DNA from: Candidatus Thalassarchaeum sp.
GTDB taxonomy: Archaea; Thermoplasmatota; Poseidoniia; Poseidoniales; Thalassarchaeaceae
DNA: 64,000 nucleotides
Direction: 5' to 3'
Assembly: GCA_016777225.1 (NCBI GenBank)
Contig: JADHRW010000002.1
Location: 127,284-191,283 of the forward strand
Under the pieces are notes generated by a model. That model did not search any database, was not told where the DNA came from, and saw nothing but the letters and a program-made list of their open reading frames with translations. Shown one piece after another: positions 9,645 through 18,956 of the stretch (positions are counted from its first letter, which is position 1; every line of letters begins with the position of its first letter). Position numbers and translations under genes: made by a program.

Positions 9645-10622
9645 ATGAGTAAAAACATCGGAATAAGTGTCGCAATTATAATCACAGTAATTGCGTATCT
9701 TGCAAATATGTTTCTATCCAGTCAAGACTTCAATGTAGGTTCTAGTACTCTAGCGTTAATTCTGGGTGCAATTATAGCTTATTACATACCAAATACAGAA
9801 GATGGTGGTCGATGGATGATAAGTATGGTGCTACCAATTTCAATAGTATTACTTGGTTTCGGGCTAAATTTAACTACTTTTTTTGTACCAGAAATAGGAT
9901 TGGTTGGTATTGCTGCAGCATTTGCTACTGCGATTACTAGTTTCATCATATGCTATTTCGTGGGTAAGTATCTAGAATTGGATGTAGAAACATGTGTGGC
10001 ACTTGGTACTGGAGGGGCGATCTGTGGCAATAGTGCTGTAGTAGCTGTATCACCTGGTTTGAAACTTAAAGAAGAAAGAGTGGCTGTAATTTTAGCAATA
10101 ATTAATTTGCTAGGATTAATCACTTTCTTACTATTACCATTATTATCATCAGTTCTCGGTTTATCAGAACAACAAGGAGGAATTTGGGCAGGTTCTGTCG
10201 TTCATGCAGTACCTCAAGCCATTGCAGCTGGTGAGACAATGGGGCAAGAAGCAATGGTAATTGCTACAGCTGTAAAATTATCTAGAGTATCACTCTTAGT
10301 TATCATAGTTCCACTTTGTGCTTTACTAGGTAACAGTATTAACAAAGAAAATGGAGAAAATACAAAAATTGGAACTATCCCTTACTTCGTACCAGGATTT
10401 GTAATAGCAGCAATACTATCAACTTGGGTAATTCCTGATAATATAACAGAAATTCTAGCTATAATTGGAAAATATTTACTATTACCTATACTTGCATCAG
10501 TAGGATTTTTCATTACTAAAGAAAGTATGAAAGATGCAGGAGGAGCGATTCTACTAGTGGGAATAATTGCAACGGTGTCGATGTTAATTAGTAGTTATGC
10601 TACAATAATCATATTATCATAG
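9645..10622 (+). CDS. YeiH-family (UPF0324) putative anion exporter
   Basis: This protein of about 10 membrane helices belongs to the YeiH/UPF0324 family, often annotated as putative sulfate or sulfonate-related exporters. Recognisable motifs are LALILGAIIAYYIP, the glycine-rich ALGTGGAICGNSAVVAVSP, and SVVHAVPQAIAAGETMG. The longest frame begins at a TTG at 9633. I choose the ATG at 9645 (MSKNIG), preceded by GGTGAAG. The transported substrate is not proven for the family. The next gene is a TauE/SafE exporter, so the pair may handle a sulfur oxyanion released in catabolism. Confidence 0.8.
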   Translation: MSKNIGISVAIIITVIAYLANMFLSSQDFNVGSSTLALILGAIIAYYIPNTEDGGRWMISMVLPISIVLLGFGLNLTTFFVPEIGLVGIAAAFATAITSFIICYFVGKYLELDVETCVALGTGGAICGNSAVVAVSPGLKLKEERVAVILAIINLLGLITFLLLPLLSSVLGLSEQQGGIWAGSVVHAVPQAIAAGETMGQEAMVIATAVKLSRVSLLVIIVPLCALLGNSINKENGENTKIGTIPYFVPGFVIAAILSTWVIPDNITEILAIIGKYLLLPILASVGFFITKESMKDAGGAILLVGIIATVSMLISSYATIIILS

Positions 10623-10643
10623 AAATATAATTAGAGGGGAAAT

Positions 10644-11450
10644 ATGGATCCAGACATTATATTAGCAGTTTTCTTAATTTTTATGACTGGTCTGATTTTT
10701 TCACCACTGGGACTTGGAGGAGGGGTGATTTTTATGCCAATCCTTCATTATCTACTAGGATGGGAAATAAAAGTTGCAATATTAGGATCTTTAATATTGG
10801 TTTGGTCTGTGGCAATGGGGAGTCAGATTGCTCACAATAGACAGGGGTTTGGAGATATAAAGATGGCTCAAAAAGGCAGCCTTTTTGCTATACCAGGGGC
10901 AATTATTGGAACTATTATTGGTTATTTACTTATAGAGATAATTAGTGATATTACTATTAAGATAATGGCTCTATCAATAGTTTCTTGGATATTATATAAG
11001 GCAATAATTAGAATGTTGAATCGAGAAGATATCACCGGAGAGGCAATAGGAGAAATGAATGAGAAATACTGGTCTATCGGTGTATTTTTTGGAGGGATGT
11101 CCTCAGGTCTACTTGGAATAGGAGGAGGAGGGATTTTCGTCACTACGAATAGAAATTATGGAGGATTTGATACTAAATCTGCTTCCGGGACTTCTTTTAT
11201 GTTAGCAGCGATGGTTGTCCCTACGGCTATAATTTCACACATTATTATCGATGGTTCAGCACCACAAATATATGAACTGGCAACTGCATATGCAATCATT
11301 ATTCCGTTCTTAGTAGCTTCATTATCATTTACGGGGGCAAAATATGCAATAAATTACTTACCTGTGAAAACTATCACTAGTTTATTCATTATCATTATCT
11401 CCTTCAGTATGATTAAATATACTCAAGAAATTATTTCAATGATAGTTTAG
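10644..11450 (+). CDS. TauE/SafE-family sulfite/anion exporter
   Basis: This is a membrane permease of 268 residues with the two-fold repeated TauE/SafE architecture. The N-terminal repeat has FSPLGLGGGVIFMPILHYLLG and the second repeat GLLGIGGGGIFVTT. Members export sulfite or sulfoacetate, or import anions, and the substrate cannot be read from sequence. The start ATG at 10644 follows GAGGGG. It is 21 bases downstream of the YeiH-like gene and ends in a 4-base convergent overlap with the thiolase gene. Confidence 0.86.
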   Translation: MDPDIILAVFLIFMTGLIFSPLGLGGGVIFMPILHYLLGWEIKVAILGSLILVWSVAMGSQIAHNRQGFGDIKMAQKGSLFAIPGAIIGTIIGYLLIEIISDITIKIMALSIVSWILYKAIIRMLNREDITGEAIGEMNEKYWSIGVFFGGMSSGLLGIGGGGIFVTTNRNYGGFDTKSASGTSFMLAAMVVPTAIISHIIIDGSAPQIYELATAYAIIIPFLVASLSFTGAKYAINYLPVKTITSLFIIIISFSMIKYTQEIISMIV

Positions 11451-12670
11451 AGTGACTCGATAACCATTGCAATACCCTGCCCGCCACCAATACATGCGGT
11501 TGCTACTCCATATCTGCCGCCTGATCTTTGTAACTCATGAGCCAGTGTTAATACCAAGCGAGTACCTGTTGCTGCTAATGGATGACCTAAACCAACTGCT
11601 CCGCCATTAACATTCACTTTTTCCATGTCTAAACCTAAATCCTTGATACATGCCACTGCTTGTCCAGCAAAAGCTTCATTAATTTCCCAACGATCTATTT
11701 CATCTATTGAAAGTCCCGCTTTTTCTAGTGCCAAACGACTACTAGGAACTGGTCCATATGCCATAATTGCAGGGTCAAGACCTACAATTCCCCAAGAGAC
11801 TATTCTTGCGAGAGGAGAATCACCGTCTGAAGCGGCTTGAGTTGCTGATTTGATAACAACTGCTGCTGCACCGTCTACTACTCCGCTAGCATTCCCTGCA
11901 GTAACTAGACTATCTGGACCAAAAGCAGTCCGGAGTTTAGATAGAGATTCTGGAGTTGAATTTAATACAACATGATCTTCGTCTTTGTGTCCAACATCAC
12001 CTACAGATACTATCTCTTTTTCCCATATATCATTAGCGATTGAAGAAGCAGTTCGTGAATGTGAAAGCGCAGCAAACTCATCAGTCTCTTCGCGAGTAAC
12101 ACCTTTTCTTTTACAAATTTCATCTGAAGTTTGCGCCATAAAAGAACCACACATACCATCTAATAGATTTGTGAAAAGATAATCTTCCATATTTTTTTCT
12201 AAAATAACTCCTTCTTTAGGAGGCCTTGCTAATTTGTACACATCCCTCATTCCGCGTAAAACATGAGGAGCCTGAGAAAGATTTTCCATGCCTCCGGAAA
12301 CTACAGTAGATGCTTCTCCAAGCATAATCATTTGTGCACCGGTAACAATTGACTGAACACCGGAACCACAAATTCGAGATAATGTAAGCATAGGAACTTC
12401 TTGGGGAATTCCTGCGCCTAATCCGGCATGTCTTGCGCCAAATATTGCCTGATCACAAGTCTGCAAAGCATAACCCATTACTACATGGTCTACACTTTCA
12501 GGAGAGGTGCCGGTTTTTTCTAGAGCACCTATAATTGCAATCTCGCCTAACTTTAATGCACTTGTGTCCTTCAATAATCCACCAGGTAGACCATCGCCCC
12601 TTTTACCACCGCTCCATTCACAAAAAGGCGTACGTGCTCCACCGATAATTACTACATCTTCAACGACCAT
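11447..12670 (-). CDS. Acetyl-CoA C-acetyltransferase (thiolase)
   Basis: Thiolases cleave 3-ketoacyl-CoA or condense two acyl-CoA molecules. This 407-residue protein has the acylated cysteine, Cys101, in SRICGSGVQSI. The histidine motif NGGAVGLGHPLAATGTR lies near residues 350-370, and the second catalytic cysteine is in ACIGGGQGIAMV at the C-terminus. With all catalytic residues present it is probably a working acetoacetyl-CoA thiolase or fatty-acid degrading thiolase. It is not of the cysteine-poor archaeal HMG-CoA synthase-linked type. No other beta-oxidation gene is adjacent. The gene stands alone on its strand, 55 bases downstream of the flotillin-gene stop side. Confidence 0.93.
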   Translation of the reverse strand: MVVEDVVIIGGARTPFCEWSGGKRGDGLPGGLLKDTSALKLGEIAIIGALEKTGTSPESVDHVVMGYALQTCDQAIFGARHAGLGAGIPQEVPMLTLSRICGSGVQSIVTGAQMIMLGEASTVVSGGMENLSQAPHVLRGMRDVYKLARPPKEGVILEKNMEDYLFTNLLDGMCGSFMAQTSDEICKRKGVTREETDEFAALSHSRTASSIANDIWEKEIVSVGDVGHKDEDHVVLNSTPESLSKLRTAFGPDSLVTAGNASGVVDGAAAVVIKSATQAASDGDSPLARIVSWGIVGLDPAIMAYGPVPSSRLALEKAGLSIDEIDRWEINEAFAGQAVACIKDLGLDMEKVNVNGGAVGLGHPLAATGTRLVLTLAHELQRSGGRYGVATACIGGGQGIAMVIESL

Positions 12671-12725
12671 GATGGTCCGAGATGTAAGTCATTCATGAGG
12701 ATGACTGTCTAGTTAGGACAATGTC

Positions 12726-14129
12726 TCATTCAATTAGTGTGTCATCTTTTAAGGAACCGAGATAGTCAGGAAGATCTACTCCAGCCATCTTTGCAACATC
12801 ATGAATCGGTGGTAGACTTTGTACTAAACTACTAACGAAATTACTAGTTGCAGATGAACCATCGGCATTATTACCGCCATCCCATACAGTTACCTTATCG
12901 ATCTTCATATTACGTATAGCTTCAACTTGTGCAGCAACCATGCTCTCAACTTTCTCGACCATAAGAAGAGTAGCAGCAGCTTTCGTATCTCCGCCAGCGC
13001 TCTTAACTAGACCAGCATAACCACTAGCTTTAGCATCCAATACCTTCTGAATTCCTGCTGCTTCTGCTTCGTACCTAGCAAGGATAGCGTCTGCGTCTCC
13101 TCTAGCTATACGACGAAGTCGTTCCGCTTCAGCTTCAGCAGAAATTTCGATTTGCTGTTTCTCGATTTGTACGCGAACAATGTCACTCGCCTGTAATCTT
13201 GCTTCTTCTTCCATGAAGAATGCACGCTGAATTTCGGCTTCAGCTTGTGCTGCAGCAACTGCTGCACGCTGTTTAGCAGCGGCTTCAATCTCAGCTAAAT
13301 CCGCATCAGAATTCTTGACTATTGCAGTCGCAGCGTTCTCACCAGAAACCGCTAGTGCCTCTTGATTACCAACATATACACGCTGATCTGCTTCCGCAGT
13401 CTTACGACCTTTTTCTGCTTCTGCTAGGTTTTCTGCAACTTCAATCTCACGAACTCTGTTTGCTTTTGCTGCACCAACAGCTCCATCTCTTTCTGCGTTT
13501 GCAACGTCAATACGTGCATTCTCAACAGCAGTTGAAGCGGCTTTCTTACCAATACTCTCGATATAGTCTGACTCGTCAGTAATATCTACCAAGTTAACGT
13601 TAATCAGATGAATACCAATCTTTTGTAATTCTGTATCCACATTAGTCCTTGTCATCTCCAAGAATGTATCTCTGTCTTGGTTAATTTGCTCAATTGTTAG
13701 AGATGCTACTGTCAAACGAAGTTGACCAAAGATAATTTCTTTTGCCATTTCTTCAATTTGTTGAGGTGATAACTGTAGTAATCTCTCAGCAGCATTTGTC
13801 ATGATTGCAGGTTCAGTACTGATACCTACTGTAAATGTACTTGGAACATTGATTCGGATATTTTGCATAGATAGTGCATTTCTCAAATCAATATTAATTG
13901 TTATAGGAGTCAAGGAAAGGAATGCATAATCTTGAATTAATGGCCAAACTAGCGTAGCACCTCCATGTATTGATCTAGATGCTGCACCTTTAGAGGTACG
14001 ACCAAAAACCACCATGATCTTATCTGGAGGGCATCTTTTATATCGCTGTGCGAAAAATATTGTGGTAGCCACTAGGACTAAAACTATTGCAAATATCATT
14101 ATTGTTGCTATTCCGGAACCTTCTGCCAT
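12726..14129 (-). CDS. Flotillin-like SPFH-domain membrane protein
   Basis: Flotillins scaffold membrane microdomains. An N-terminal membrane helix (residues about 7-27) is followed by an SPFH/band-7 domain (about 30-230), including the segment LINVNLVDITDESDYIESIG. A long Ala/Glu-rich coiled coil (about 230-380) with AEAEAERLRRIA and a C-terminal segment VEAIRNMKIDKVTVWDGG match YuaG/FloT-type proteins. The 467-residue length fits. The gene directly upstream on the same strand encodes an NfeD/YuaF-like membrane protein, the usual partner of such flotillins. Confidence 0.9.
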   Translation of the reverse strand: MAEGSGIATIMIFAIVLVLVATTIFFAQRYKRCPPDKIMVVFGRTSKGAASRSIHGGATLVWPLIQDYAFLSLTPITINIDLRNALSMQNIRINVPSTFTVGISTEPAIMTNAAERLLQLSPQQIEEMAKEIIFGQLRLTVASLTIEQINQDRDTFLEMTRTNVDTELQKIGIHLINVNLVDITDESDYIESIGKKAASTAVENARIDVANAERDGAVGAAKANRVREIEVAENLAEAEKGRKTAEADQRVYVGNQEALAVSGENAATAIVKNSDADLAEIEAAAKQRAAVAAAQAEAEIQRAFFMEEEARLQASDIVRVQIEKQQIEISAEAEAERLRRIARGDADAILARYEAEAAGIQKVLDAKASGYAGLVKSAGGDTKAAATLLMVEKVESMVAAQVEAIRNMKIDKVTVWDGGNNADGSSATSNFVSSLVQSLPPIHDVAKMAGVDLPDYLGSLKDDTLIE

Positions 14130-14208
14130 TGTTTCAACTCATGTTGTTTGAAACACAACTAGGTCATGAACTCTTTGCCGGCATCATCTGAGAAAACAGT
14201 AGAGGAAA

Positions 14209-14835
14209 TTATTTTCTTCTAACTATTAGAGTTGATGAAATGACATCTATTACTTCAGCAAACTCACCGGTTGCCATCCCCTGACCATCTTCTGATTTCG
14301 CATTGTAAGTCCTCATAGCATTCCCTGATTCAACTTGAATTTGTCCTACTCCACCTTCAGGGATTCTTAGGTAGATTGTCCCTACTGAACCTATTGAATC
14401 ATCCATATCAATAGTTCCATCTGATTGAAGAGATACGAATAATTGGAATAGCTTACCTGTCCCATACATGGATGCAAAACCAGTAACAGATCCTACTACT
14501 ATTGCTAATGATGTTTGATCAGAATCACCTTCTAATACATACAATCCACCAAGGCCGAAAAACATCATGAAAGCCATAATTCCTTGAAATGTCAGAGCTT
14601 TGAATGATGCATCAGCACCCATTGCGTCAAAATCTGTGCCGAATATTCCATCGAATACATCAGCAGCAATTCCACCAATCATCATTAATGCGAACCAAAG
14701 AAGGAAAAGAACCCCTCCTAAAACAGCAGAAGATGCAAAAATTAACTGTAATCCACCTCCACCATCATAACCAACAAAAGAAAGTAAATCAAAGTCTGCA
14801 AGGGACGCCATGTACACATCTAGCACAAGACACAC
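14209..14835 (-). CDS. NfeD/YuaF-like membrane protein (flotillin partner)
   Basis: Three or four membrane helices are followed by a C-terminal beta-rich domain near residues 140-208. Its pattern, GSVGTIYLRIPEGGVGQIQV, then YNAKSEDGQGMATGEFAEV and SSTLIVRRK, is typical of the soluble OB-fold of NfeD/YuaF proteins encoded beside flotillins. The frame can start at a GTG (14835, four bases after GAGGTG) or at the ATG at 14811. The Shine-Dalgarno favours the first and usual codon choice the second. It lies 79 bases upstream of the flotillin gene. The assignment is from pattern and context, not a close match. Confidence 0.72.
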   Translation of the reverse strand: MCLVLDVYMASLADFDLLSFVGYDGGGGLQLIFASSAVLGGVLFLLWFALMMIGGIAADVFDGIFGTDFDAMGADASFKALTFQGIMAFMMFFGLGGLYVLEGDSDQTSLAIVVGSVTGFASMYGTGKLFQLFVSLQSDGTIDMDDSIGSVGTIYLRIPEGGVGQIQVESGNAMRTYNAKSEDGQGMATGEFAEVIDVISSTLIVRRK

Positions 14836-14872
14836 ATTTCACCTCTTCGGCGACATGAGATACTATTCATCG

Positions 14873-15121
14873 TTATTTGCGCTGTTTTCTTTCAGCCACA
14901 TATCTTTCTAAATTGAAAATCGGACCTACCGCAAGACCTGTCACTATTGCTGAAAAAAATTTGTTATTTGTTAAGTCGTAAAGAAGAATTGCAAGAATTG
15001 CAATTATTAGAGGAATTATTAATCTTCGTAGAAAGATATGATATCCACCAAATAATTCAAATGCAGGGTTATCGATAGCATTATCGACTAAATCAGGAAA
15101 ATTTTTTTTCTGACTAGACAT
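14873..15121 (-). CDS. Small hypothetical membrane protein
   Basis: This protein of about 82 residues has a hydrophilic N-terminus, two probable membrane helices (LRRLIIPLIIAILAILLYDL and FFSAIVTGLAVGPIFNL) and a basic end. I do not recognise the family. The longest frame starts at a GTG at 15130, but the ATG at 15121 has GGTGA eight bases upstream and is preferred. It sits between another small membrane protein and the NfeD-like gene, in the same direction, so the three may be cotranscribed with the flotillin. Confidence 0.5.
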   Translation of the reverse strand: MSSQKKNFPDLVDNAIDNPAFELFGGYHIFLRRLIIPLIIAILAILLYDLTNNKFFSAIVTGLAVGPIFNLERYVAERKQRK

Positions 15122-15133
15122 TCTAGTCACCGA

Positions 15134-15511
15134 TCAACTAGCTAACCAGAAAATCGCCCCAATCACGGTCAGACCGACAGGGATGATATACCAGATTACC
15201 CTAGAAACTACTGGACTTGAGTCTATGAATTGTAATTCACCTGATTCATCACGAACAAGAGTGGTTTTTTCTAATTTTGAATATGATTCAGAAAATTCTT
15301 TCTGGTGTTTAGATAAGAAAATTAGAAAATAAATTGCCATAACAATAGTTCCACCGCCAGTTCCTTGTAAAAGAATTCCAAGAAACTCAAGTGCCATGAC
15401 ATCCCCAATCATAATTTGAGCAATCCCTAACATAACTAAAATCAATGAGTCAATACGCGCCATACGTGTTAGTCCAAGAGGCGATATGAAATCAATCCTT
15501 TCCCTGCACAT
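15134..15511 (-). CDS. Hypothetical membrane protein, three predicted helices
   Basis: The 125-residue protein has hydrophobic segments near residues 20-40, 45-68 and 105-124 (VIWYIIPVGLTVIGAIFWLA), with a charged loop between the second and third. I do not recognise the family. The first ATG (15511) gives an N-terminus with little hydrophobicity; Met17 (15463) is an alternative start. It follows the thioesterase gene by 12 bases and precedes the small membrane gene by 12 bases. Confidence 0.5.
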   Translation of the reverse strand: MCRERIDFISPLGLTRMARIDSLILVMLGIAQIMIGDVMALEFLGILLQGTGGGTIVMAIYFLIFLSKHQKEFSESYSKLEKTTLVRDESGELQFIDSSPVVSRVIWYIIPVGLTVIGAIFWLAS

Positions 15512-15523
15512 TATGAAAAAATA

Positions 15524-15961
15524 TCAAGACATACTACTTGGTTTAGATGACCAAATAGCCCAGGTTCCTTTAGCAGTAGCAATAATTTCACCATCTTGAT
15601 TTGATAAAACACCATCACAATGAGCTAAATTCTTACCTCGACGAAGAACTTTGCCTTCTGCCACTAAAATATCGCCTATATTTGCAGCATTCAGAAATGA
15701 AATATCTAACTGTGCAGTAGCACACCACTCTTCTTTCTTAATCATCGATACAAGTGCTCCGCCAAGAGCGGTATCAAGCATAGTTGAATGCAATCCACCA
15801 TGAGCCACACCTCCAGCATTTAGATGATTAATAGATACTGTACAACTAACTGCACATTCACCATTCCCAAACTTTGTCCCAATTACTCCTAATGAATCAC
15901 ATACTCCTGATAATTTCATTGAGGGGGTATATTTATTATTGCCGTAAATTTCATCAGTCAT
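15524..15961 (-). CDS. PaaI-type hotdog-fold thioesterase
   Basis: This is a single hotdog domain of about 145 residues. The helix motif NAGGVAHGGLHSTMLDTALG contains the conserved HGG and an acidic residue, followed by TAQLDISFLNAANIGDILVAEG and GEIIATAKGTW, typical of PaaI/ComA acyl-CoA thioesterases. It probably hydrolyses an aromatic or medium-chain acyl-CoA, but the substrate is unknown. The frame extends to 15991. The ATG at 15961 is preferred because it overlaps the ABC exporter stop in an ATGA arrangement and gives the family-length N-terminus. Confidence 0.82.
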   Translation of the reverse strand: MTDEIYGNNKYTPSMKLSGVCDSLGVIGTKFGNGECAVSCTVSINHLNAGGVAHGGLHSTMLDTALGGALVSMIKKEEWCATAQLDISFLNAANIGDILVAEGKVLRRGKNLAHCDGVLSNQDGEIIATAKGTWAIWSSKPSSMS

Positions 15962-17727
15962 TTTTCTAATTCTCCTGTTTGAACAGCCCAAAGCCGCGAA
16001 TAAATACCACTTTTTTCTATTAATTGATCATGAGTACCAACTTCAGATATTGAACCGGAATCTAATACAATTATTGTATCTGCATTTCTTATTGTAGATA
16101 ATCGATGAGCAATTATAAGAGTTGTTCGATCTTCTGAGATTTTGTCTATTGAGCGCTGTAGAGCCGCTTCAGTTTCATTATCAACATTACTAGTAGCCTC
16201 ATCAAGAATAAGGATTGGAGCATTTTTGAGTACTGCTCTAGCTATTGCTAATCTTTGTCTTTGACCGCCTGAGAGTTTATGCCCATCTTCACCGATATTA
16301 GTTTCCATCCCCTTGGGTAATTCAGAAATGAAAACAGTGGCTTCAGCAATACCTGCAGCATATTCTACCTGTTCCATATTAGCATCTGGATCACCATATG
16401 CTATATTCTCTTTAACAGTGCCAGGGAAAAGAGTTGTATTCTGAGAGACAAGTGCGATAGAACTTCTAAGTGATTCAAGTTTCAAGTCTTTGATATTAAT
16501 ATCATCAATTTCTAAAGTTCCAGATAAAGGGTCATGGAATCTCATCAAAAGACGAGTTAGTGTGGTCTTACCTGATCCGGTAGAGCCTACAAGGCCAACA
16601 GTAGTCCCTGCTTGTATTTCGAAATTTATTTCATTAAGAACAGACTCTCTCCCCGGATAAGTAAATTTAATATCATTAAAAGTGATTTTTCCTTGGACTT
16701 CAGTTAATATCTCATTTCCCTCAATTATACCAATTTCAGTATCAACTAAGTCTAAAACACGAGTAGTAGAAGCCATTGCTCTTTGATATAAATCAAAAGT
16801 TTGTCCAAGTCTAGTTAGAGGCCAAAGAAGTCTCTGGGTAATGAACACAATGATTGCATATGCACCTACATCTAGCTCACCATCTAATGCCATCCAACCA
16901 CCCACGAGCATATTGGCGGTAAACGCGAATAAAATCGCCATTCGGATTAAAGGAACGAATGAGGCAGATAGGCGTATAGCATCTCTGTTAGCGTTTCTAT
17001 ATGACCCCGATGCTAAACTTACTCTTTCAGACTCTCTACTTTCTGCAGTAAAGGATTTGATGGTAGTAATCCCTTGAAGATTATTATTTAGTAAAGCATT
17101 TAGTTCCCCTACCTCTTCTCTGACTTTCTTGTATCTAACTCCAATCCTACTTTGAAAAATAAATGAACCAATGACGATTATCGGGACTGGGATGACCGCT
17201 AATAATGCAACTTCGGGCGCTAGAAGGAACATGATGGTGCCGACCACTGTAATGGTAGTAACGAGTTGTAATAGGTCATTAGCTCCCTGATCTAGAAACC
17301 TTTCTAACTGATTAACATCATCATTCAAAATTGACATTAATCCGCCAGTAGATTGCTCAGAAAACCACTGCATTTCTAAATTCTGAATATGATTATAGGT
17401 ATCCATTCTTAATTCATGCTGAGCGGTTTGAGCAAGATTTCTCCATAAAATCCCCCACCAGTATTCGAACAAAGACTCAAGAACCCAAATAACTACAGTA
17501 ATAGAAACTAAGATTAAGAATTGGTCATGAGGATCAGGGTATCCATAATTCGCTAAAAATGATTCTTCACGTTGAACTACAACATCAATTGCCATACCAA
17601 TAAGTATCGGTGGAGCAATATCCCAAAATTTATTCATAATAGAGCATAAAGAGGCTAAAATGACTGTCAATTGATGATGTTTTAGATGAGACAAAAGACG
17701 TCTCATAGGATGACGGCCCTGTTCCAT
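15958..17727 (-). CDS. ABC exporter, fused permease and ATPase (MsbA/ABCB type)
   Basis: This 589-residue half-transporter has an N-terminal six-helix membrane domain (residues about 15-320). The ATPase domain contains Walker A GSTGSGKTTLTRLL near residue 385, signature LSGGQRQRLAIARA, Walker B ILILDEATSNVD and the switch histidine in IIAHRLSTI. It probably works as a homodimer exporting a lipid, drug or peptide. The start is uncertain between the ATG at 17727 and Met8 at 17706. It is coupled by 4 bases to the downstream thioesterase gene. Confidence 0.92.
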   Translation of the reverse strand: MEQGRHPMRRLLSHLKHHQLTVILASLCSIMNKFWDIAPPILIGMAIDVVVQREESFLANYGYPDPHDQFLILVSITVVIWVLESLFEYWWGILWRNLAQTAQHELRMDTYNHIQNLEMQWFSEQSTGGLMSILNDDVNQLERFLDQGANDLLQLVTTITVVGTIMFLLAPEVALLAVIPVPIIVIGSFIFQSRIGVRYKKVREEVGELNALLNNNLQGITTIKSFTAESRESERVSLASGSYRNANRDAIRLSASFVPLIRMAILFAFTANMLVGGWMALDGELDVGAYAIIVFITQRLLWPLTRLGQTFDLYQRAMASTTRVLDLVDTEIGIIEGNEILTEVQGKITFNDIKFTYPGRESVLNEINFEIQAGTTVGLVGSTGSGKTTLTRLLMRFHDPLSGTLEIDDINIKDLKLESLRSSIALVSQNTTLFPGTVKENIAYGDPDANMEQVEYAAGIAEATVFISELPKGMETNIGEDGHKLSGGQRQRLAIARAVLKNAPILILDEATSNVDNETEAALQRSIDKISEDRTTLIIAHRLSTIRNADTIIVLDSGSISEVGTHDQLIEKSGIYSRLWAVQTGELEK

Positions 17728-17779
17728 AACTACCGCTTAAATTGTAGGGTTTTGAATGTGACCCTCATAGATTTGTGAT

Positions 17780-18832
17780 TTAAAACAAATCATCGGTCCA
17801 TGTATCTGCCCAGATATCAAATACTGAAATAGTAACATCAGTAGTTGAGTTTGTACGGATATTATAGAAATCTCCACCAGATACTAAATCATCTAAATCT
17901 ACATCCATCCAGAAAAATTCCCACCAAGTCTGATCATCAATTGTAACATTCAATATTCCATCATTAAAATTCATCAACGCCAATGATTCAGAATTATTTA
18001 AAGAACCGATTCTTGCATGGAATTCAAGTTCAGAAGGGTCGGCTTCAGATACACCATTCGGGATAGTACCGGACCAAGTTTGAATTTCATCATTAATTAC
18101 AGAATTATTCTGTGGAATGAACTGTATGGGAGTCCTTACAAGATTGTCTCGCAATATTATTGATGCCGATTCGCCAACATCAACTGATAAGGAAAAATCA
18201 GTACCTTCACCATCATATATTTCTATACCCAATATCATAGGTGGTGAACCTCCTAATTCAAGAATAATTGTATGTGTTCCATTGGTTCCTGTAGCAACTT
18301 GCTGAAGAGATAATATGTCACCCGTAATCTGCCAATCAAGATTCGAAAAATCAGTAGTATCAAAATTGAAAGGAGGCCATAAACCATCTGGATTTTCACT
18401 AGCAAGTCTGGCAATTTCATAGAATGGATCATTGTATTCTGGAAGAGCATCTCTTCCTTCAAACCATACATTCCCTATTCTTACATTAGTAATTTCAGTA
18501 CCTTCAATTACTTCAGTATCTACAGCAGCATTAGCAATATTATACCTCAAGGCAATAGAACTTAGATTTTTAGAATCATCCTTACCTACACTCCAATCTA
18601 TTGAAACTATTTGATTTTGTATTTCTATCACAGAAGATGTTTCAATTCGAAGCATGTCATAATCATCTGATAATTTGAGTACATTGAAAGAATCAGAGAC
18701 TGATAATAATGCATTTAAGGCATCAGAAGAAAGCGGGAAACATTCATCATCTTCACACGGATTTAATGGTACTTCAAGACAACCAGATAGTGCGGAAGAA
18801 AATAAAATAAAGCTCACCAACACTACCCTCAT
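17780..18832 (-). CDS. Hypothetical secreted lipoprotein
   Basis: The N-terminus is a signal peptide with a lipobox (SSALSGCLEVPLNPC near residues 12-25), which suggests a lipid-anchored extracytoplasmic protein. The remaining 330 residues are rich in Asp, Asn, Ser and beta-prone stretches, with no recognised domain. It is divergent from the NAD-kinase-like gene, with an intergenic region of about 65-125 bases depending on the start chosen there. It lies upstream of the ABC exporter in the same direction, 52 bases apart, but a functional link is only possible. Confidence 0.6.
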   Translation of the reverse strand: MRVVLVSFILFSSALSGCLEVPLNPCEDDECFPLSSDALNALLSVSDSFNVLKLSDDYDMLRIETSSVIEIQNQIVSIDWSVGKDDSKNLSSIALRYNIANAAVDTEVIEGTEITNVRIGNVWFEGRDALPEYNDPFYEIARLASENPDGLWPPFNFDTTDFSNLDWQITGDILSLQQVATGTNGTHTIILELGGSPPMILGIEIYDGEGTDFSLSVDVGESASIILRDNLVRTPIQFIPQNNSVINDEIQTWSGTIPNGVSEADPSELEFHARIGSLNNSESLALMNFNDGILNVTIDDQTWWEFFWMDVDLDDLVSGGDFYNIRTNSTTDVTISVFDIWADTWTDDLF

Positions 18833-18956
18833 GATTGCTTCCGAGAGTTAATCAGTCAATAAATTATGGAATATTTGTTGGAAAAATTCTGAATTATTGG
18901 AGCGTTGCCACTATATGCGATGCCTAACGACGGTAATCCAAGAAGGGGGTCTAACG

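Noticed and set aside
18253-18614. Small open frames around the lipoprotein gene
   Set aside because: They are out-of-frame shadows without ribosome sites.
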